From UBA12078 sp964573565 (GTDB lineage Bacteria; Patescibacteriota; Dojkabacteria; SC72), in the NCBI GenBank assembly GCA_964573565.1, contig CAZNJV010000013.1, positions 1 to 15,104 on the forward strand: a DNA stretch of 15,104 nt, written 5' to 3'. Shown here one piece after another: positions 7,319-13,254 of the stretch (position 1 is the first letter of the stretch; the number at the start of each line of letters is the position of its first letter). Below the pieces are notes generated by a model that saw nothing but the letters and a program-made list of their open reading frames with translations, was not told the origin of the DNA and ran no database searches. The position numbers and the translations under genes were made by a program.

Positions 7319-7612
7319 ATGATTAATCCAGTTGAACTTTTAAAGATGCAGAGTGAAGCTAAGAAGATGCAGGCTAAGATGAGAGAGAGGAAGATTAAGG
7401 GTGAGTCTAAGAATGGTATGGTTATAATTTTCATGAATGGTGCTCAGGAGTTAGAGGATGTATATATTGATGAGCAATATTTAGATCCTGATATGGGAGA
7501 GGCGGTTAGGAATGGTTTTAAAGAAGCCTTCAAAGATTACCAGAAGAAGCTTCAGAAGGATATGCAACAGGATATTAATATGGATGATATTAAGAGGCTT
7601 TTAGGTAAATAA
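7319..7612 (+). CDS. YbaB/EbfC-family nucleoid-associated protein
   Basis: 97 residues starting MINPVELLKMQSEAKKMQAK, an amphipathic helix typical of the family, followed by the short beta sheet (NGMVIIFMNGAQELEDVYID) and C-terminal helices. YbaB/EbfC proteins are small DNA-binding dimers usually encoded between dnaX and recR, as here. I prefer the ATG at 7319: the frame can be extended upstream to a TTG at 7262, but that adds a non-family segment (KGCSFKDIISILICYLF) overlapping dnaX. The stop is separated from recR by only two bases, so the two are almost certainly cotranscribed. Confidence 0.92.
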   Translation: MINPVELLKMQSEAKKMQAKMRERKIKGESKNGMVIIFMNGAQELEDVYIDEQYLDPDMGEAVRNGFKEAFKDYQKKLQKDMQQDINMDDIKRLLGK

Positions 7613-7614
7613 CT

Positions 7615-8238
7615 ATGTCTGTACTTCCCAAGTCTGTTGAAAATGTAATTAATGAATTTAGTAGATTACCGGGCGTTGGTCCTAAATCTGCTTCTCGTAT
7701 GACTTACCACTATCTTCGTTCTTCTAGGTTAGATGCTACTAAGTTAGCTAATGCTTTGTTGGAGATGGATAAGGAGGTGAAGAGTTGCACTAAGTGTTTT
7801 AATGTCTCAGACAAGGATGAGTGTGATATTTGTTCTAGTAAGTTAAGGAAACAGGACAAGATTTGTGTTGTAGAAGAGCCTTTGGATGTGGTTGCGTTTG
7901 AGAATTCCGGTATCTATGATGGTCTTTATTTTGTTCTTGGTGGGGTTATTTCTCCTGCGGAGGGTATTGGTGAGGATGAGATCAGGTTTAAGGAGTTAAA
8001 GGCTAGGGTGGGTGAGTTGCTTAAGGATACGGATGTTTTAGAAGTAATTATTGCTACTAATCCTAGTTTGGAGGGTGAGGCTACTGCTAGTTATGTTATT
8101 GATTTGTTTAAGGAAGAATTTAAAAACAACAGGGTTAAGATTACTAGATTAGCAATGGGGTTACCTACTGGGGCTGATTTGGAATATGCTGATAGATTAA
8201 CGTTAAAGAGGGCTTTAGAGGGGAGAAGAGGGATTTAG
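7615..8238 (+). CDS. recR: recombination mediator protein RecR
   Basis: 207 residues, typical length. Helix-hairpin-helix LPGVGPKSA at 18-26, four zinc-binding cysteines C58, C61, C70 and C73, Toprim domain from about 81 (VVEEPLDV, then GGVISPAEGIG and NPSLEGEATASY), and the C-terminal LPTGADLEYADRLTLKRALEGR segment. RecR acts with RecO (and RecF) to load RecA on SSB-coated single-stranded DNA. It is the third gene of the dnaX-ybaB-recR group. The codon use looks strongly G/T-rich compared with rpsU-pth or cysS. Downstream the gene converges on the ORF ending at 8264 with a 25-bp T-rich gap and no convincing terminator. Confidence 0.97.
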   Translation: MSVLPKSVENVINEFSRLPGVGPKSASRMTYHYLRSSRLDATKLANALLEMDKEVKSCTKCFNVSDKDECDICSSKLRKQDKICVVEEPLDVVAFENSGIYDGLYFVLGGVISPAEGIGEDEIRFKELKARVGELLKDTDVLEVIIATNPSLEGEATASYVIDLFKEEFKNNRVKITRLAMGLPTGADLEYADRLTLKRALEGRRGI

Positions 8239-8263
8239 CCTGTAATTGTGTTTTTATCAATTT

Positions 8264-8722
8264 TTATTTCTTGATTTTTTCCTGTAATCGAAGCAATTCT
8301 TCCTTGTTTATTTTCGTCATTTGAGAAATGTCATCAATCCACACCTCCATCCTACTCTCATCATATTTCAATTTGAGCTTTTGCACCCAGTCGGATAAAT
8401 CTTCATCTGTTGCGTATCTGTGCTCGATTCTAGTATCTAAATTCCATTTTACGACCTTTCCATCGGTAGCAGAGTCAACACCCTCGGAGAAGTAAATCTC
8501 TGGATTACCATAGCCTAGCTGTTGTTTTGCGATTTGCTGGTAATGCCAATTTGTAAATCCATCATTCTCATTTATGGAATCTATAAGTCTAAGATCACTT
8601 ACTTGAGGTGTAGTTTCTTCCCCGCGATACAAATCTCTAATCATTAATTTCCCTAATTCCGGAGTGAACTTTTCATTTTCCACCACGGCATCAGAATCAG
8701 ATCCAATAATAGGGTCTTGCAT
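8264..8722 (-). CDS. hypothetical protein (152 residues)
   Basis: I do not recognise this protein. It has no signal peptide or membrane segment and looks like a soluble, acidic cytoplasmic protein. The C-terminal 35 residues (SRMEVWIDDISQMTKINKEELLRLQEKIKK region) are predicted helical and resemble a short helix-turn-helix or coiled tail, but not convincingly. The middle contains GYGNPEIYFSEGVD and KWNLDTRIEHRY. The ATG at 8722 has no SD but is preceded by a well-formed promoter at 8755-8783, and codon use is like that of the other genes, so I believe it is real. It is transcribed divergently from the cysteine leader/tRNA unit and convergently with recR. Confidence 0.65.
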   Translation of the reverse strand: MQDPIIGSDSDAVVENEKFTPELGKLMIRDLYRGEETTPQVSDLRLIDSINENDGFTNWHYQQIAKQQLGYGNPEIYFSEGVDSATDGKVVKWNLDTRIEHRYATDEDLSDWVQKLKLKYDESRMEVWIDDISQMTKINKEELLRLQEKIKK

Positions 8723-8754
8723 TATTAATTATGTAAAATAATTTAACTATAAAC

Positions 8755-8783
8755 ATTGTATACTTTTGCAAAGTTTGTGACAA
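8755..8783 (-). promoter_or_regulatory. promoter for the 152-residue hypothetical gene
   Basis: On the minus strand: TTGTCA (8783-8778), 17-bp spacer, TACAAT (8760-8755). Predicted start about 8748, leader about 26 nt. Its -35 is 23 bp from the divergent -35 of the cysteine leader promoter, so one regulator could affect both. Confidence 0.6.
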
Positions 8784-8806
8784 GTTTATATTAACCTAAG
8801 ATATAT

Positions 8807-8836
8807 TTGACCATATACATATCACATTGATATAAT
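8807..8836 (+). promoter_or_regulatory. strong promoter for the Cys leader peptide and tRNA-Cys
   Basis: TTGACC (8807-8812), 18-bp spacer, and TATAAT (8831-8836) preceded by TGA, so both a good -35 and an extended -10. This is the most complete promoter in the window. The expected transcription start is 8843-8844, which coincides with the ATG of the 14-codon Cys-rich frame, so that mRNA should be leaderless. Confidence 0.75.
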
Positions 8837-8843
8837 CCTAAAT

Positions 8844-8888
8844 ATGATAAACAGTATAAATAACATTACATGTTGTTGTAACCAATAA
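8844..8888 (+). CDS. Cys-rich leader peptide (putative attenuator uORF)
   Basis: ATG at 8844, TAA at 8886-8888. The peptide is MINSINNITCCCNQ, with three consecutive TGT codons at 8871-8879 near its end. It begins at the predicted transcription start of a strong promoter and lies 77 nt upstream of tRNA-Cys(GCA) and about 180 nt upstream of cysS. The last codons and the stop lie inside the first arm of an inverted repeat (8879-8902), the placement expected if ribosome position decides RNA folding. Poly-Cys leader frames, including leaderless ones, are established cysteine sensors in mycobacteria; use of one in front of tRNA-Cys is inference here. Translation has not been shown, and a 14-codon frame can occur by chance, but the triple Cys in this context is hard to ascribe to chance. 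Confidence 0.65.
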   Translation: MINSINNITCCCNQ

Positions 8889-8915
8889 TTAAATATTGGT
8901 TATTCTTGCTGTTTA
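8848..8915 (+). promoter_or_regulatory. nested stem-loop enclosing the leader peptide (structure I)
   Basis: Inner hairpin: 8879-8887 (TAACCAATA) pairs perfectly with 8894-8902 (TATTGGTTA) around a 6-nt loop. Outer helix: 8848-8856 (TAAACAGTA) pairs with 8907-8915 (TGCTGTTTA), with one G-U. The two are nested, so the whole leader frame folds on itself when no ribosome occupies it. The inner hairpin is followed by a U-rich stretch (TTATTCTTGCTGTTT). It is AT-rich and would be a weak intrinsic terminator at best. Confidence 0.5.
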
Positions 8916-8956
8916 AACAAATTCCCAAACCCTTAAACATCTTTCAATAGCCAATA
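8894..8956 (+). promoter_or_regulatory. alternative nested pairing (structure II)
   Basis: The two downstream arms of structure I have alternative partners: 8910-8916 (TGTTTAA) can pair with 8933-8939 (TTAAACA), and 8894-8899 (TATTGG) with 8951-8956 (CCAATA). These two helices are also nested, so I and II are mutually exclusive as whole structures. A ribosome stalled on the Cys codons would cover 8879-8887 and favour structure II. Confidence 0.4.
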
Positions 8957-8967
8957 TATTGTATTGG
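8951..8967 (+). promoter_or_regulatory. hairpin overlapping the 5' end of tRNA-Cys (structure III)
   Basis: CCAATA (8951-8956) can pair with TATTGG (8962-8967). The last two G residues are nucleotides 1-2 of the tRNA acceptor stem, so this hairpin competes with the acceptor stem and covers the RNase P cleavage point. Structure II, which uses 8951-8956 elsewhere, would release the tRNA 5' end. No U-tract follows, so it is not an intrinsic terminator. Only 6-7 AU-rich pairs, so stability is doubtful. Confidence 0.35.
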
Positions 8968-9039
8968 TGACTTGACCGATCGGTAAGGTAAAGGTCTGCA
9001 AAACCTTTTAGATGGGTTCGATTCCCATAGTCACCTCCA
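8966..9039 (+). tRNA. tRNA-Cys (anticodon GCA), CCA encoded
   Basis: Complete cloverleaf by eye. Acceptor stem GGTGACT/AGTCACC (8966-8972 with 9029-9035). D stem ACC/GGT with a loop containing GG. Anticodon stem AAGGT/ACCTT around CTGCAAA, with anticodon GCA at 8998-9000. T stem ATGGG/CCCAT around TTCGATT. The discriminator base at 9036 is T (U73), the known identity base of tRNA-Cys, and CCA is encoded at 9037-9039. The gene lies between a poly-Cys leader frame and cysS, so tRNA supply and its charging enzyme are side by side. Confidence 0.97.
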
Positions 9040-9053
9040 TAATTAAATTAATC

Positions 9054-9062
9054 TGATATAAT
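9054..9062 (+). promoter_or_regulatory. extended -10 promoter for cysS, leaderless
   Basis: TGATATAAT, identical to the rpsU and leader-peptide boxes, with TATAAT at 9057-9062. No -35. The expected start is about 9069, and the cysS ATG is at 9071, so the mRNA would have 0-2 nt of leader. cysS can therefore be expressed independently of the upstream attenuator. Confidence 0.6.
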
Positions 9063-9070
9063 TTAAAACA

Positions 9071-10504
9071 ATGAAACTCTATTCAACACTAGATAAAGGT
9101 ATTGTAGAAATACAACCCCTAAAACAGAACCAAATCTCCATATATAGCTGCGGACCCACAGTATATTACAGAATGCATATCGGAAATATCCGTGCCTATG
9201 TAAACTGGGATATCCTACACAGAGCCTTGATATACCTAGGTTACAACGTTAGCCGAGTTATGAACTTCACAGACGTAGGACACATGAGCCATGACGAAGA
9301 CTTTGGAGAGGATAAGATGGATAGCGAAGCAGAAAAAGAAGGAATTAAGGCAATAGATGTAGCAAATAAATATATAGATACAGTATTAGATGACTTCAGA
9401 GCATTAAATATCCTTGCTCCAGATGGGAAAGTAATCCCAGAAGACATGGATTACAAAGAAGTTGAGAACTACGGATGGATGAGAGCTACAAACAACATAG
9501 ACAGGATGATAGAGCTTGTACAGATGATGGAAAAGAACGGATATACATACGAAACAGAACAAGCGGTATATTTTGATGTTACAAAGATACCTGACTACAC
9601 CATATTTACAGGGCAGAAATTAGAAGACAAAGAAGTGGGTGTAAGAGAAGAGGTAGGAGTAGATCCAAACAAAAAGAATCCCGCAGACTTTGTACTCTGG
9701 ATGAAGAGGGTAGGTAAATATGCTGATCATGAAATGCATTGGGAATCTCCATGGGGAGTAGGTTTCCCAGGATGGCATATTGAGTGTTCTGCAATGGGTA
9801 CCAAAGCATTAGGAGAACAGTTTGATATCCATACAGGAGGTATAGATCATATACCAGTACATCATCCTAATGAGAGAGCACAGAATATTGGAGCATTTGG
9901 ACAACCAGTTGTTAAGTATTGGGTACATAACGAATGGGTAGTTACTAAAGATGATGCTAAATTAGCAAAGAGTGAGGGGAATGCAGATGATTTACCAGGT
10001 ATCCTAGCTCAAGGATATGATCCATTAGATCTTCGATATCTCTTTGCATCCATTAACTACCATACGAAGCTACAGTTCTCTACAGAGGCTCTGGATGGGG
10101 CTAAGAATGCTAGATTAGGTATAACCAAGCGAGTTGCAGAATTAGGAGATATAAAGGGTGAATTACTTCCAGAATATATTGAAAGATTTAAGAATGCATT
10201 AAACAACAACCTCAATATGTCAGAAGTAATGGCTATCGTAAATGAGCTTCTTAAATCGAACAACAAGAAAGAAGATATCCTTGCTACCATATTGGATTTT
10301 GACAAAGTATTGGGATTAAATCTTGATACAGTGAAAGAAGAAGCTGTAAATCTAGATACTCAAGTAGAAGAATATGCAAAGAAAAGAGATGAAGCTAGAG
10401 CTAACAAAGACTACGCGCAAGCAGATAGCTACAGAAAGTTGATTGAGGATATGGGTTACAAAGTAATGGATACACCAGAAGGTACTAAATATGCAAAATA
10501 CTAA
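9071..10504 (+). CDS. cysS: cysteinyl-tRNA synthetase
   Basis: 477 residues, slightly longer than E. coli (461). Class I synthetase: zinc ligand C27 in YSCGPTVY, HIGN at 36-39, further zinc ligands C239, H264 and E268 (spacing as in E. coli C209, H234 and E238), and KLAKS at 297-301 in place of KMSKS, followed by EGN. The DEDFGEDKM block near 75-83 is typical. About 30 extra residues lie between the two zinc halves (around 180-210). The enzyme charges tRNA-Cys, whose gene ends 31 bp upstream. No SD; a promoter box sits directly before the ATG. The 3' end overlaps rnhC by 14 nt. Confidence 0.97.
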   Translation: MKLYSTLDKGIVEIQPLKQNQISIYSCGPTVYYRMHIGNIRAYVNWDILHRALIYLGYNVSRVMNFTDVGHMSHDEDFGEDKMDSEAEKEGIKAIDVANKYIDTVLDDFRALNILAPDGKVIPEDMDYKEVENYGWMRATNNIDRMIELVQMMEKNGYTYETEQAVYFDVTKIPDYTIFTGQKLEDKEVGVREEVGVDPNKKNPADFVLWMKRVGKYADHEMHWESPWGVGFPGWHIECSAMGTKALGEQFDIHTGGIDHIPVHHPNERAQNIGAFGQPVVKYWVHNEWVVTKDDAKLAKSEGNADDLPGILAQGYDPLDLRYLFASINYHTKLQFSTEALDGAKNARLGITKRVAELGDIKGELLPEYIERFKNALNNNLNMSEVMAIVNELLKSNNKKEDILATILDFDKVLGLNLDTVKEEAVNLDTQVEEYAKKRDEARANKDYAQADSYRKLIEDMGYKVMDTPEGTKYAKY

Positions 10505-11360
10505 AACAGTACAAATCTCAAAAGAAGAATTTAACAAATACAAAGAAATCCTTTCTAAATTAGATTGGAAGAATGAAAAAGCTCCTAATGAATATGTAGT
10601 ATGGAGAATGAAAAGCTATCTTGGCTCTACCGCAATGTTATATACCAGTGGAAAATTGGTTTTGCAGGGCAATGAAGATTTCTCTGATATATTTACAGAA
10701 GCAAGTAAGGATGAAAAAATCATACCTCACCTAGGTGTAGATGAAGTAGGTAAGGGTGACTACTTTGGACCATTGGTAATAGTCTCTTGTTTTGTGAATA
10801 CAGATAACTTGGAGATATTTAAAAATATTGGAGTAGGGGATTCTAAGAAGTTTTCGGACAAGAAAATTCTTGAGATGTATGAACAGTTAAAAGATTATGC
10901 ATACTACTATGCCAGTATTGTTATGCCAGAGGAGTACAACCGATTGCAGAAGGAAACAAAAAATGTAGCAATTCTTTTGGCAAAGCAACATTCTAAGGTT
11001 ATAGAGATGGGATTGGAGGATCTTAAATCTAAAAATGTAGAGTGTAATACCGTAGTTATTGATCAATTCTCAAGTAGTAAATCAAGAATTTTGAATGAGC
11101 TTGGAAGATTCGGACAAGGTGCGGATATTGATCAGCATCACAAAGGAGAGTCTGATATTGCCGTAGCTGCAGCATCTGTTATTGCTAGAGGAATATTCTT
11201 AAAGGAGATGAAGAGTATGTCGGAGAGATACAAATTTGATTTTCCTAAAGGTGCATCAGATGTAATTCAGAAGGGTAGGGAGTTTGTTAAGCTATATGGT
11301 GAGAAGGAGCTATACAATGTATCCAAGATATCTTTTAAAACTACAAAAGATATTATTTAG
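10491..11360 (+). CDS. rnhC: ribonuclease HIII
   Basis: 289 residues, with the extra N-terminal substrate-binding domain (about 1-75) that distinguishes RNase HIII from HII. The catalytic domain shows the HIII-type active site GVDEVGKGDYFGPL (D84, E85, G89), DSKK at 117-120, VIDQF with D191, and ESDIAVAAASVIAR with D222, giving the acidic metal-binding set. It cleaves RNA in RNA-DNA hybrids. The ATG overlaps cysS by 14 nt and has a good SD, AGAAGG at 10477-10482, so it is probably cotranscribed with cysS. The 3' end overlaps the convergent surface-protein gene by 8 bp. Confidence 0.94.
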   Translation: MQNTKTVQISKEEFNKYKEILSKLDWKNEKAPNEYVVWRMKSYLGSTAMLYTSGKLVLQGNEDFSDIFTEASKDEKIIPHLGVDEVGKGDYFGPLVIVSCFVNTDNLEIFKNIGVGDSKKFSDKKILEMYEQLKDYAYYYASIVMPEEYNRLQKETKNVAILLAKQHSKVIEMGLEDLKSKNVECNTVVIDQFSSSKSRILNELGRFGQGADIDQHHKGESDIAVAAASVIARGIFLKEMKSMSERYKFDFPKGASDVIQKGREFVKLYGEKELYNVSKISFKTTKDII

Positions 11361-12267
11361 TCTCTTTTTTCTTTGTATCAGATGCAATTGCCTTGATTAA
11401 TATCCCTATCAGGATTACGATTCCCCCTAGGACACCTAAATATGCGTAGTAGCTAGTAGTGATTGGGCCTTTTGCAATGGAATTCTCATCTATACCGTTG
11501 TAGAAATATCCAACGATTTTTCTACCAAAGAGTATATCTGAGAGATGCCAATCTCCCATGGTTATTGTTTCTTCTATGGTGTCTTGTGGATACAATTTCT
11601 TGTTGGTTCCATTGATCTGTTTGTATATTGGGGAGTATGTACTTTTACCATCAAAAACCTGTATCTCTCCCTTGGGATCTAGTACATAGTTGGTAGTATT
11701 TTGATAGGTATATTTAACAACTGTAGGTTTCAAAAATGGTATTCCTTTATCTACTACATCCATTGTGATGGATGCGAAATCGGCTTTGATACCTAAGACT
11801 CCTGTTTCGGATTGCTCAAGTATGTGAATGGCTACCAATTGGGACAGAGAATCTATTGTGCCTGTAGGATTCTTGGTGTTCAGGTAGGTAGAAGGCATCA
11901 CCTTCTGTAAGATTATCAAGTTGAAATATGTACCTGGAGCAAGATTGGCAGGTGGTTTTATCTCGTAATTTAGCGTTAGTGTCCCACCAGGTTGTACGTC
12001 ATATGTCTCAATATCCATTTTTAGAAAGATACTTTTTTCATCAGATATCAACTGAAGTGATTTTGAATCGTATGCTGACACGTATGGCTTTATGGTAACT
12101 TGATCTGTACCTTCATTTTTGAATGTTACTGTTCCTGTAGAGGTTGATCCTGCAGTAACACCTTTTTCAAATATGGAAGGAGTAAGAGAGTCTGCAAAAA
12201 TATTGCCACTAGTAAGAAGTAGCAGTATTGCTGCAAAGAATATTGTTATTATATGTTTCAATCTCAT
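11353..12267 (-). CDS. membrane-anchored surface protein, DUF916-like architecture (1)
   Basis: 304 residues. Signal peptide with cleavage likely after FADS-type Ala25, an extracytoplasmic beta-rich part (residues about 27-265) and one C-terminal membrane helix at about 272-294, followed by a basic cytoplasmic tail (DTKKKETK). The ectodomain reads as two immunoglobulin-like sandwiches: an N-terminal one ending in APGTYFNLIIL (the PxGxY motif of such domains) and a second one with VLDPKGEIQVFDG. This order (signal, two sandwiches, anchor, basic tail) is that of the DUF916/DUF3324 proteins of WxL loci, but sequence homology is not established here. The start overlaps the stop of the previous gene (ATGA at 12267-12264), indicating coupled expression. 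Confidence 0.75.
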   Translation of the reverse strand: MRLKHIITIFFAAILLLLTSGNIFADSLTPSIFEKGVTAGSTSTGTVTFKNEGTDQVTIKPYVSAYDSKSLQLISDEKSIFLKMDIETYDVQPGGTLTLNYEIKPPANLAPGTYFNLIILQKVMPSTYLNTKNPTGTIDSLSQLVAIHILEQSETGVLGIKADFASITMDVVDKGIPFLKPTVVKYTYQNTTNYVLDPKGEIQVFDGKSTYSPIYKQINGTNKKLYPQDTIEETITMGDWHLSDILFGRKIVGYFYNGIDENSIAKGPITTSYYAYLGVLGGIVILIGILIKAIASDTKKKETK

Positions 12268-13253
12268 CTAGGCAATGGGCGATATACATTTTTTTTCTTT
12301 TTTACTATCTTGATTATGACAATAACTGCGGTGATTGCAAGCAGAGCTATCAAGATTAGTTTCCAAGGTAATATCCAGAAGGATATCTCTGATGTAAGTG
12401 GCGCAAATCCTGGTTGGAAGCTTCGGTATGTTACTATCAGTTTGGCTTTGATGGGTCCTAATACGATGGCTTTGTCTTTAGTTAGGAATGATCCCAGGTT
12501 CCAGGTAGTTTCGTAATTTCCTGTGTTATCTCTTAATATACTTTGTCCATTGGGGTTGAAAGGAATGGAGGTTATCTCTTGCCCAAATATGTTGGTAAGG
12601 ATAATTTCACCGACAGGGGAGATATGTGTGTCTCCTAAGTTCTTGATTCTAGTGTAGAAGGTAAGGTTAGGATATTCAAAGAGTTTTTCGGATGTGTAGA
12701 AATCTAGTAGTTCAGCATTTTCTACAAATTCATCGCCAATTTGGATTAGTATGGGCATTCCCGCGGAGAGTGTAGTGATAGCTCCTGTACCAGAGAGCTC
12801 TGTTTCATTTTGAGATATGAATGATATCATTACGGTATATTCTCCTTTGGTAGCATCTGTTGGTACGTTGATTTCGTAGTATATCTTTTCGTTTTTGTTT
12901 GGAATTAGAGTAAGTTTTGATTTGGTAGAGGTTAACCACGATGTTGCAGTATATAGCGATCTGGCTTCTTCCTCTTCTGTGAGTAATACTGCGGTACCGG
13001 GCTGATTTTCTATTTGTTTAAATCCTCTGATTACAATGTTGTAGTCAATTGCCTTGTTAGTAAGGTTCCAAACTACTAGTTCTCCATTATATTTTTGCCC
13101 AGGAGTAAGTTTAAGTTTCTCCGATGTTGGAGCTGTCCCAATGGATATACTGTCTGCAGCTAGAGTAGGGTGTGCAAAACAAAATGAAAGTGCAAAAAAC
13201 AACAGGAAAGCTGTCAAAATTTGGGCAGTGTGGGTATATTCATTCTTAATCAT
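12264..13253 (-). CDS. membrane-anchored surface protein, DUF916-like architecture (2)
   Basis: 329 residues from the ATG at 13253. A classical signal peptide follows (MIKNEYTH, a hydrophobic run, then PTLAAD) with cleavage near residue 33. The ectodomain has a WNLTN..DYNI sandwich, GEYTVMISF, and a second domain with VGEIILTNIFGQEI. One membrane helix at about 297-316 and a basic tail (KKKKNVYRPLPR) end the protein. A start at 13277 is possible and would overlap the upstream gene by 23 nt, but the 13253 start follows that stop by one base and puts charged residues directly before the hydrophobic core, so I prefer it. It has the same plan as the next gene; the two probably form one assembly at the cell surface. 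Confidence 0.75.
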   Translation of the reverse strand: MIKNEYTHTAQILTAFLLFFALSFCFAHPTLAADSISIGTAPTSEKLKLTPGQKYNGELVVWNLTNKAIDYNIVIRGFKQIENQPGTAVLLTEEEEARSLYTATSWLTSTKSKLTLIPNKNEKIYYEINVPTDATKGEYTVMISFISQNETELSGTGAITTLSAGMPILIQIGDEFVENAELLDFYTSEKLFEYPNLTFYTRIKNLGDTHISPVGEIILTNIFGQEITSIPFNPNGQSILRDNTGNYETTWNLGSFLTKDKAIVLGPIKAKLIVTYRSFQPGFAPLTSEISFWILPWKLILIALLAITAVIVIIKIVKKKKNVYRPLPR

Positions 13254-13254
13254 A

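Noticed and set aside
8239..8280. Terminator between recR and the hypothetical gene
   Set aside because: Only ATCAA/TTGAT with a long T-rich loop is visible; too weak to call.
8933..8960. A separate tRNA-Cys promoter (TTAAAC, 16 bp, TATATT)
   Set aside because: It is possible, with a start near 8967, but that would begin inside the tRNA and both boxes are weak next to the strong promoter at 8807-8836. It should be kept in mind when testing the attenuator.
8951..8967. Intrinsic terminator just before tRNA-Cys
   Set aside because: The hairpin is short and AT-rich and is followed by the tRNA body, not by a U-tract.
8844..9070. A T-box riboswitch controlling cysS
   Set aside because: I find no T-box consensus (TGGNACCGCG-like) and no specifier-loop architecture; the poly-Cys frame explains the region better.
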